From the NCBI GenBank assembly GCA_025149285.1, contig CP102274.1, positions 1,751,501 through 1,815,500 on the forward strand: 64,000 nucleotides of DNA, written 5' to 3'. The notes under the pieces are model-generated. The model did no database searches, was not told where the DNA came from, and saw nothing but the letters and a program-made list of their open reading frames with translations. Below are positions 58,001 through 64,000 of the stretch, piece by piece (the first letter of the stretch is position 1; the number at the start of each line of letters is the position of its first letter). The translations under genes and the position numbers were made by a program. The stretch comes from Hungatella hathewayi. Lineage in GTDB: Bacteria; Bacillota; Clostridia; Lachnospirales; Lachnospiraceae.

Positions 58001-58485
58001 CGGCCGGTATATTCTATTATAATATCAACGACCCGGTGATTGAGCGGGAAGGCGATATGTCGCCGGAAGCCATCGACAGGCGGATTTTAAAAGAACTGCG
58101 TATGAACGGCCTGGTAAACAGCGAGCTGGAGGTCATCAGCCATCTGGATCATGAAATTGAGACGGAGTCCGATGTCATTCCGGTGGCGATGAAGAACGGT
58201 CTGATTCAGGAGGCGAAATCGTCTGTAGCGGGCGGAAACCGGTTCTCTGCTTTAAAGCGATATGTCAATGAGAAGCTGAAGACTGAGGGACGCGAAATAC
58301 TGGACGGAGTCGTGGCGGTGAATCCGTACAAGCAGGGAAATAAGACGGCCTGCGACTACTGTCCGTACCATGCGGTGTGCGGTTTCGATTTAAAGACTTC
58401 CGGTTTTGGCTTCCGGAAATTCAAACCACTGAAATCAGAAGAAATATGGCCGGTCATAGAAGGAGAGCAGCAGGATGGCAATTAA
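55006..58485 (+). CDS. addB: AddB, helicase-exonuclease subunit B
   Basis: 1,159 residues. With AddA it resects DNA ends and loads RecA at Chi-like sites. The N-terminal Walker A is GGSGSGKT (about 8-15). The rest of the helicase-like part is degenerate, as in AddB, and the C-terminal RecB-type nuclease has IIDYKSGGTSFD near residue 955. The iron-sulfur cluster cysteines are visible: one near residue 797 (YASCAYAHF) and three at the end (CDYCPYHAVCGFD). Intact and of normal length. Its 3' end overlaps addA by 11 nt. Confidence 0.96.
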   Translation: MSIQLLLGGSGSGKTHRLYTDLIKDSMENPDTKYFAIVPEQFTMQTQKEIVTLHPNHGVMNIDIVSFQRLAYRVFEELAIVNPDVLDDMGKSMILRKVTGGKQKELPLYQSHLNQNGFIGQLKSMLSELYQYGITPDMLEAKIPETTSPMLRQKLEDISVIYKAFQEYIRDRYITTEEILDVLCRHLPESKLIRDSVITLDGYTGFTPVQYRLLDLFLRYSRRVVVTVTVDPAVPERGKRGVQDLFYMSCEMIDKLNALARQNHVKRELDIVLDEHPAVRYRRGAKRRAEQEARVERKALTVSPASSALDFLEQNLYRYSGRVYSGKAEEIRLVQAVNPAEEISCVVREIGKMLREGYRYRDMAVITGDIGSFAGELIHQFDASEIPYFLDDKKSILKNPMVELVRAALETIQKDFSYETMFRYLRTGLVVKPEDERKLDRLENYVIAMGIRGHKRWNTPWEGWYRGGRDLNLEELNQLREEIMAPLTAFIEAFREEGRTVRTMSEAVVRLLEALSVEEKLLARESAFQEQGEFGLSKEYGQVYGLVVDLMDRLARLLGEEKVSRREYAEILDAGFSEIKVGLIPAAVDRIVVGDITRTRLDHIKILFFIGVNDGIVPQKKENSSLFTDKEREFLGSHHIELAPTVRVESFRQRFYLYLALTKPEERLYLSYSAMDASGKSLRPSILLGELKKLFPQLTAVAASDEVAGIPFSIREARGRLTRGLRNYGISREDSEFLELFRHFMMNEEQRESVEKLVDAAFYAYEERGIGKMAAKALYGTVLGGSVTRLEQYASCAYAHFLNYGLELAERQQYELAAMDIGNLFHDSIDLCFKRMKEQGGDWKTIGEEERKALVHGVVTEVTEEYGNTILKSSARNAWLARKVEKITDRTIWALAEQLKKGDFTPVGFEVSFSAADNLKAMKIPLSEAEALHLKGRIDRMDLCEDEEHIYVKIIDYKSGGTSFDLTALYYGLQLQLVVYMDAALEMEERRNPDKTVIPAGIFYYNINDPVIEREGDMSPEAIDRRILKELRMNGLVNSELEVISHLDHEIETESDVIPVAMKNGLIQEAKSSVAGGNRFSALKRYVNEKLKTEGREILDGVVAVNPYKQGNKTACDYCPYHAVCGFDLKTSGFGFRKFKPLKSEEIWPVIEGEQQDGN

Positions 58486-61400
58486 CTGGACAAAAGAACA
58501 GAAAGCGGTTATTGAAAGCAGAAACCGCAATCTTCTCGTTTCCGCTGCGGCGGGCAGCGGAAAGACGGCAGTTTTAGTGGAGCGGATCATCCGCATGATA
58601 ACAGAGGGGAAGAATCCCCTGGACATTGATCAGCTTCTCGTCATGACCTTTACGAAGGCGGCGGCGGACGAGATGAGGGAGCGTGTGCTTCTGGCCGTCG
58701 ATGAAAAACTGAAGGAGGACCCTGAAAACAGCCATCTGCAGATGCAGGCAGCCATGATACCGTATGCGCGGATTACCACCATCGACAGCTTCTGCCTGGG
58801 AATTATCAGGGAGCACTATAACCGTCTGGATATCGATCCCGCCTTCCGCGTGGGAGATGAGGGAGAACTTCTTCTGCTCCGCGGTTCCGTGATGGAGCAG
58901 ATGCTGGAGGACTATTACGAGGCCGGGGACGAGGAATTTTCACGGTTTGTGGAAACGTATGCCACAGGCAAATCGGACCGGGGCATCGAGGATCATATCA
59001 TGGCCGTCTACAATTTTTCCGGCAGTAATCCGTGGCCGGAGGAATGGCTTACGGCCTGTGAAACGGAGCTGGAGAACTGTGAGGAAGAACGGCTCATGGA
59101 GACGGAGTGGATGCATTTTCTGATGTGGGATGTCGCAATGCAGACCGGGGAGCTGTGCGCCCAGCTGGAGGAGGCAGTTACCGTCTGTGAAGAGGAAAAC
59201 GGCCCTACGGCCTATATTCCCATGCTGACATCAGATTTACGTATGCTGCGGGAGATTGGAAAGGCGGAAGATTACGCCAGTCTTAACGAACTGTTAGGCT
59301 GCGCAGCCTTCGACCGTCTGGCCTCTATCCGGAGTAAGGATATTGACGCGGACAAGAAGGCGTTTGTGACGGGCTGCAGGGACCGGGTAAAGAAGGCGGT
59401 CGGAAAGCTCCGTGATTTGTACTGCTTTGAATCCATGGAAACCGTGGTACGTGATATGAGGGGAACCGCGGGCGCGGTGCGGATGCTCTTAAAGCTGGCC
59501 GGAGAATTTAACGACCGGTACCAGGCGGCGAAGCAGGAAAAGAACCTGGTGGATTTCGGGGATCTGGAGCATTACGCGCTGGAGGTGCTTCTGGAGAAGC
59601 CGGACGGAGAGTCAGAGGAATGTGCGGGAGATTCTATGGATGATTCCCTGGATGCGAGCGGACGAAGGCCCTCGGCGGTGGCCGATGAATTGAGCCGCCA
59701 GTTTGAAGAAATCCTGGTGGACGAGTATCAGGACAGCAACGACGTGCAGGAGACGCTGATTCACGCCATCTCCAGGGAGCGGTTCGGAACACCCAACGTG
59801 TTTATGGTGGGGGACGTCAAGCAGAGCATCTATAAATTCCGCCTGGCCAGGCCGGAACTGTTTTTAAAGAAATATGAGTCTTATCCAAGGGAAGAAGGAT
59901 TATACCAGACGATCGAGCTGCATCAGAATTTCCGGAGCCGGGACAGCGTCCTTTCCGGCATCAATGAGGTTTTCTATCAGATTATGACAAAGGGTCTGGG
60001 CGGAATCCTCTATACGGAAGACGCGGCGCTCCATCCCGGAGCGGTATTTGAGCCCACGGAAGAGACGGTGGGAGGAAAACTGGAGCTTCACCTGGTAAAT
60101 ACGGGAGGGATCCAGCTCAAACAGCTGGAAATGGAAAGTGATGCCTTAGATTACACATCCCGAGAGATGGAGGCCAGGCTCATCGTCAGCCGAATGAAGG
60201 AACTGGTAAATCCTGAGACCGGGTTAAAGATATGGGATAAAAAGGAGAAGCGCTACAGAACCGCCTGTTACGGCGATATGGTAATCCTTCTGCGCAGCTT
60301 AAGCGGATTTGCGGAAGATTTCGTCAATATCTTAATGAACGAGGGAATACCGGCCTATGCGGAGCGGAGAACCGGCTATTTTACCGCGATCGAGGTGGAA
60401 ACGGTGCTGTGCTTCTTAAGCGTCATCGATAATCCGATGCAGGATATTCCGCTGGCAGCAGTCCTTAAGTCCCCCATGGTGGGCGCCTCAGACGAGGATC
60501 TGGCCCGTCTCATGGCTGTTTTCAAGAGAACCGCGAAAAAGGGCCAGGACAGGGGAATCTATGGGGCGTGGCTGTATTATCTGGAAAACTGCCCGGAGGA
60601 AGAGCGGGAAGAAGAGCTGTACAGAAAGCTGGCGCTGTTTTTCGATGAATTGGCGGAGTACCGGCGTATGGCCGGATACTTATCCATCCATGAGCTTTTG
60701 TATGTCATTTATGAGAATACCGGATATTACGATTATGTCGCAGCCATGCCTGCCGGAGATGCAAGGCAGGCGAACCTGGATATGCTGGTGGAAAAGGCGT
60801 CAGCCTATGAAAAGACCAGCTACTCGGGACTGTTTCATTTTATCCGCTATATCGAGAAGTTAAAGAAATACGACACGGATTTCGGAGAGGCCGCTCTGGC
60901 CGGAGACGGGAATACGGTCCGCATCCTGAGTATCCATAAGAGCAAAGGACTGGAATTTCCGATCATATTTCTGGCAGGTATGGGGAAGAAGTTTAATAAG
61001 CAGGATTTGTACGGTAAGATCCTGATTGATCCGGATCTGGGAATCGCTACGGATTATCTGGATCTGGATCTGCGGGTAAAGACATCGACGCTAAAGAAGA
61101 ACGTCCTCCGGCGGCGCCTGGAGCTGGAAGCGCTGGGAGAAGAACTGCGCGTCCTGTACGTGGCCATGACCAGGGCAAAGGAAAAACTGATTATGACGGG
61201 AACGGACCGTTATCTCGATAAAAAGCTGGAGCGATTCTCCGATATTAAGAGAACAGCCGGCCAGATTCCATTTACGATTCTGTCCACGGCGGATTCGTTT
61301 CTGGACTGGCTGCTTATGAGTCTTTCCGGTAAGCTGTCGGAGTCAGCCCTTCTGTCGGAAGCAGGCGTGGAAACCGGCCTCATGACCGTGCGGGAATATT

Positions 61401-62209
61401 CCGTGGCTGACCTGGTTGGTGTGGAAATCGAACATCAGGCGGAGAAAAAGCTGTCAAAGGAGGAACTGCTGAACTTCGACTGCAGCCGTATTTATGATGA
61501 AGCGTATGCCGCAGGAATTTCCGCAGCATTTTCCTACCATTATCCGCATACCGCAGACATCGGCCTTCATACGAAGCTTTCCGTATCAGAACTTAAGAAG
61601 CAGGGACAGATGGTCGATGAGGAGGAGAGTACGTTTCTGCCTACGATTCCGGCTTTCCTGATGGAAGAGAACGGGAAAAAGGAGCAGGGAGGAGGAGCCT
61701 TCCGCGGTACCGCCTATCACCGGGCGCTGGAGCTGCTGGAATTCCCCGCCATGAAGACTTTAGCCGATGTGGAGACGGCTCTGGAGACATTTCACAGAGA
61801 GAAATACATGGACGAAGAGAGTCTGGCTCTTCTGGATGCAGGGATTATATGGAACTTCTTAAGCTCCCCTCTGGGCAGGCGCATGAGTGCCGCACAGTCC
61901 AAAGGTCTTCTTTACAAGGAGCAGCAGTTTGTCATCGGAATTCCGGCCCGCGAGATGGAGGTCTGCGATTCCGGTGAACTCGTCCTGATCCAGGGAATCA
62001 TTGACGCGTACATGGAAGAGGGGGACGGCCTCGTTCTGATCGACTATAAGACCGATCACGTGGTGAAAGGCCATGAATCGCTGCTGACCGAGCGGTATGG
62101 AATTCAGCTGGAGTACTATAAGCGGGCGCTGGAACAGATGACGGGGAAACGGGTGCTGGAGAAAATAATATATTCGCTGACGCTTCAGGAGGAGATTGTG
62201 ATAGAGTAA
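58475..62209 (+). CDS. addA: AddA, helicase-exonuclease subunit A
   Basis: 1,244 residues, the UvrD-type motor and second nuclease of the AddAB complex. Motifs include Walker A VSAAAGSGKTAVLVERI (residues 22-38), motif II LVDEYQDSN (about 415), QSIYKFRLA, FRSRD, and IHKSKGLEFPIIFL, plus VLYVAMTRAKEKLIM. The C-terminal nuclease ends LVLIDYKTDHV, with the PD-(D/E)xK catalytic Asp and Lys. GGAGAG precedes the start, which lies inside addB. Full length; a terminator follows at 62220. Confidence 0.97.
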   Translation: MAINWTKEQKAVIESRNRNLLVSAAAGSGKTAVLVERIIRMITEGKNPLDIDQLLVMTFTKAAADEMRERVLLAVDEKLKEDPENSHLQMQAAMIPYARITTIDSFCLGIIREHYNRLDIDPAFRVGDEGELLLLRGSVMEQMLEDYYEAGDEEFSRFVETYATGKSDRGIEDHIMAVYNFSGSNPWPEEWLTACETELENCEEERLMETEWMHFLMWDVAMQTGELCAQLEEAVTVCEEENGPTAYIPMLTSDLRMLREIGKAEDYASLNELLGCAAFDRLASIRSKDIDADKKAFVTGCRDRVKKAVGKLRDLYCFESMETVVRDMRGTAGAVRMLLKLAGEFNDRYQAAKQEKNLVDFGDLEHYALEVLLEKPDGESEECAGDSMDDSLDASGRRPSAVADELSRQFEEILVDEYQDSNDVQETLIHAISRERFGTPNVFMVGDVKQSIYKFRLARPELFLKKYESYPREEGLYQTIELHQNFRSRDSVLSGINEVFYQIMTKGLGGILYTEDAALHPGAVFEPTEETVGGKLELHLVNTGGIQLKQLEMESDALDYTSREMEARLIVSRMKELVNPETGLKIWDKKEKRYRTACYGDMVILLRSLSGFAEDFVNILMNEGIPAYAERRTGYFTAIEVETVLCFLSVIDNPMQDIPLAAVLKSPMVGASDEDLARLMAVFKRTAKKGQDRGIYGAWLYYLENCPEEEREEELYRKLALFFDELAEYRRMAGYLSIHELLYVIYENTGYYDYVAAMPAGDARQANLDMLVEKASAYEKTSYSGLFHFIRYIEKLKKYDTDFGEAALAGDGNTVRILSIHKSKGLEFPIIFLAGMGKKFNKQDLYGKILIDPDLGIATDYLDLDLRVKTSTLKKNVLRRRLELEALGEELRVLYVAMTRAKEKLIMTGTDRYLDKKLERFSDIKRTAGQIPFTILSTADSFLDWLLMSLSGKLSESALLSEAGVETGLMTVREYSVADLVGVEIEHQAEKKLSKEELLNFDCSRIYDEAYAAGISAAFSYHYPHTADIGLHTKLSVSELKKQGQMVDEEESTFLPTIPAFLMEENGKKEQGGGAFRGTAYHRALELLEFPAMKTLADVETALETFHREKYMDEESLALLDAGIIWNFLSSPLGRRMSAAQSKGLLYKEQQFVIGIPAREMEVCDSGELVLIQGIIDAYMEEGDGLVLIDYKTDHVVKGHESLLTERYGIQLEYYKRALEQMTGKRVLEKIIYSLTLQEEIVIE

Positions 62210-62219
62210 GGGATGGTTT

Positions 62220-62263
62220 AGGGCATTTCTCTAAAAGAAAAAATTAGAGTAATGCCCTTTTTT
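62220..62263 (+). terminator. addAB terminator
   Basis: Stem AGGGCATT/AATGCCCT with an inner TCTCTAA/TTAGAG pairing, followed by six T. Confidence 0.85.
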
Positions 62264-62298
62264 GCTCCTACGTTTTTTTGCGGCGGGCAGCAAAGTGG

Positions 62299-63768
62299 TT
62301 ACCTATACTCACTGCTCTTTGAAAAACGGGATACCATCTGATCCATACTGATACAAACCAATTTTTCTTCTGCCTCGAGCTGAAGGACCTGCTCCGTAAA
62401 ACCGCTTTGGGAAAAAAGATAAAAGGAACATTCGGTATCTCCTGTATTTTCCCATTTGGATTTCAGGGTTTTATAATCTCTCAGATCGAAGGGAGAGGCT
62501 TTATACTTGCATTCCCCGAGAAGATAGTGTTTGCTTTGATGATCCACGGCCATAATATCAATTTCGGTTTCATATGTTCTGCGGGATTTATGTCCATTTC
62601 CGCCATCTGTAAGCTTTGTGATTTTTCCCCACCATCGGCCGATCTTTGTGTATCGGTATGGTAATTGTTCCTGCCTGTTCAGCAGGCGAATATAATCACG
62701 GCACAGGCTTTCGAACACGAAGGCCGTGAATTCGTGTAATTGAGGGGTTACCACATATTTCATTACACCTTCCGTATCTCCGGCTTCTAAGTCTGAGTAC
62801 GTAGTGAAGACGAAGGAATACCAGAAACGGAAGAAGTTATCTGTCAGCTGATAAAGTCCTTTGTTTGATTTTGCACGTTCCTTTACACTGTCAGAAACCG
62901 AGAACTCCCGTTTGACTATCTGGAGATCCATTAGATTTTTTAAGTATACAGCAAGTTTTGATTTTTCGATTTGAGTTTTGTTGAAAATATCATTTAAAGT
63001 GGTGTTTCCTAATGCAATGGCTTCAATAATAGTATTATAAACGGCAGTTTCTCTGAGTTCCTGCCGCAATAAAAATTCTACTTCACTGTATAATACGGAT
63101 CCTTTTGTTAATATATTTTTCCTGATATTCTCTTCCACACTGATACGATGATCAAATTGTTTTAAATAGTGAGGAATTCCTCCTAAAATTGCGTAGACCG
63201 TTATCTGGTCCTCAGGCGGATAATCAGGAAAGAATTTTATAACATCAGAAAACGGCATTTCTGTCATTTTGTAGATACCTGTAGCACGTCCATAGAGGGG
63301 ATTTTTTTCCGCCAGTATCTCCTTTTCGATAAAACTCATTGCACTGCCACATAGAATAATCATGATATCAGCATTTTTCAGAGATGAATCCCACAGATTT
63401 TGAAGAATGGAGGGGATGCTCCCATTTGCTCTGCACATATAGGGAAACTCATCGATCACAAGCAGTTTTTTACCGTTTCCAGGGAGCTCCAAGCTACTTG
63501 TAATGGCCGATTCCCAGTCCTGAAATTCGTGTATATATTGTGCTGCCGGAATCCCTGCTTTTAATACTTTTTCTGAATAAGAAAGTAATTGCTGCCGGTC
63601 TGTACATTCGCGGCAGGAATAAAAGATATGGGGTTTCCCTTTACAGAATTCTTTTAATGTTTCGGTTTTTCCAACGCGGCGCCGTCCGTATAGAACGATC
63701 AGTTGTCCTTCTTTACTTTTATATTTTTCTTCTAAAAAAGATAATTCCATTTTGCGTCCTATAAACAT
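62299..63768 (-). CDS. AAA ATPase with DUF234 nuclease-like domain
   Basis: 489 residues of the archaeal-type ATPase family that is also common in Clostridia. N-terminal FIGRKMELSFLEEKY, Walker A GRRRVGKTETL (about 29-39), Walker B LLVIDEFPYM, and ILCGSAMSFIEKEI give the ATPase. A winged-helix region follows (about 265-300), and the DUF234 domain carries YETEIDIMAVD and LLGECKYKASPFD, which look like the Asp, Glu and Lys of a PD-(D/E)xK nuclease. The start follows AGAAGG. Its role is unknown; restriction- or toxin-like functions have been suggested for relatives but nothing here shows it. A perfect 16-bp palindrome lies 28 nt upstream of its start. Confidence 0.85.
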   Translation of the reverse strand: MFIGRKMELSFLEEKYKSKEGQLIVLYGRRRVGKTETLKEFCKGKPHIFYSCRECTDRQQLLSYSEKVLKAGIPAAQYIHEFQDWESAITSSLELPGNGKKLLVIDEFPYMCRANGSIPSILQNLWDSSLKNADIMIILCGSAMSFIEKEILAEKNPLYGRATGIYKMTEMPFSDVIKFFPDYPPEDQITVYAILGGIPHYLKQFDHRISVEENIRKNILTKGSVLYSEVEFLLRQELRETAVYNTIIEAIALGNTTLNDIFNKTQIEKSKLAVYLKNLMDLQIVKREFSVSDSVKERAKSNKGLYQLTDNFFRFWYSFVFTTYSDLEAGDTEGVMKYVVTPQLHEFTAFVFESLCRDYIRLLNRQEQLPYRYTKIGRWWGKITKLTDGGNGHKSRRTYETEIDIMAVDHQSKHYLLGECKYKASPFDLRDYKTLKSKWENTGDTECSFYLFSQSGFTEQVLQLEAEEKLVCISMDQMVSRFSKSSEYR

Positions 63769-63796
63769 TTTGAACCTTCTTTCTAATCGTGATTAT

Positions 63797-63812
63797 TATA
63801 ATCATGATTATA
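63797..63812. promoter_or_regulatory. 16-bp palindrome upstream of the AAA ATPase gene
   Basis: TATAATCATGATTATA reads the same on both strands. It lies in the promoter zone and could be an operator; the A/T-rich context weakens the case. Confidence 0.4.
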
Positions 63813-63873
63813 TTTTACCCTGTTTTATGTAAAATATCAACTGTATACGATACAATTTTCTACCTAAAAACTA

Positions 63874-63908
63874 TTTAGCATTGCTAAAATATTTTTATGT
63901 GATACAAT
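63874..63908 (+). promoter_or_regulatory. Promoter and candidate operator of the last gene
   Basis: TTGCTA (63881-63886), 16 nt, TACAAT (63903-63908). The -35 box is overlapped by the perfect inverted repeat TTTAGCA-T-TGCTAAA (63874-63888). Confidence 0.55.
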
Positions 63909-63982
63909 GATAATAGATAATATCTATAAATAAAGGACGAAGGACGTCAATCTGAAAGCAAACGATTTACCAGGAGGGCGAT

Positions 63983-64000
63983 ATGGATATAAACTATCAT
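63983..64000 (+). CDS. Start of a gene cut by the window edge
   Basis: ATG at 63983, 7 nt after CAGGAGGG, encodes MDINYH before the window ends. Promoter seen at 63881-63908. The product cannot be named. Confidence 0.5.

Overview
The window looks like chromosome from a spore-forming, Gram-positive gut anaerobe of the Clostridia, most likely a Lachnospiraceae relative. The pointers are a GerA-family germination protein, AddAB instead of RecBCD, a CIRCE-controlled groESL operon, strong AGGAGG ribosome sites, TTG starts, a YesMN-type two-component system and LPKTG-anchored surface proteins. This placement is inferred from gene content; no 16S rRNA gene is present.

Layout. 1-5.75 kb (minus strand): an ABC importer (permease cut by the window edge, ATPase, lipoprotein receptor) with its adjacent sensor kinase and AraC-type response regulator. 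5.9-10.8 kb: L-rhamnose catabolism (rhaB, rhaM, rhaA, rhaD) with a convergent aldose-epimerase-like gene. 10.9-13.1 kb: an IS1634-like insertion sequence between two perfect 76-bp direct repeats, each carrying the divergent promoters of the flanking genes. 13.1-19.0 kb: a ROK regulator, a tripartite tricarboxylate transporter and a PHP/DUF3604-like protein. 19.1-24.4 kb: housekeeping genes (groESL, a DUF6106-like membrane protein, guaB). 24.5-26.6 kb: a small AraC/DUF3795/DUF1697 operon.

27-48.9 kb is the accessory heart of the window. It holds two copies of a two-gene module, called M1 and M2 here. Each has an unrecognised cytoplasmic protein built of four beta-beta-alpha 'WQG' repeats, then, 15 nt later, a giant secreted LPKTG surface protein. 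The two surface proteins share only their ends; the middles are unrelated (MucBP-like repeats in M1, a von Willebrand A domain plus MBG repeats in M2). M1's surface gene is broken by one in-frame TAA. A 65-bp promoter segment upstream of M1 recurs upstream of M2 in reverse orientation, while its flanks keep the same orientation, which suggests an invertible ON/OFF promoter. Between the modules lie a group II intron seated just behind M1's terminator and an IS66 remnant.

48.9-64 kb is ordinary backbone: DUF3842, cupin, orphan gerA, tRNA-Val, a YitT-like protein, MATE transporter, an FMN-binding-like protein, addAB, and an AAA ATPase with a nuclease-like tail. The last 18 bases begin another gene.

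All calls are from reading the sequence and from family knowledge. No database search was run, and alignments and counts were made by eye.
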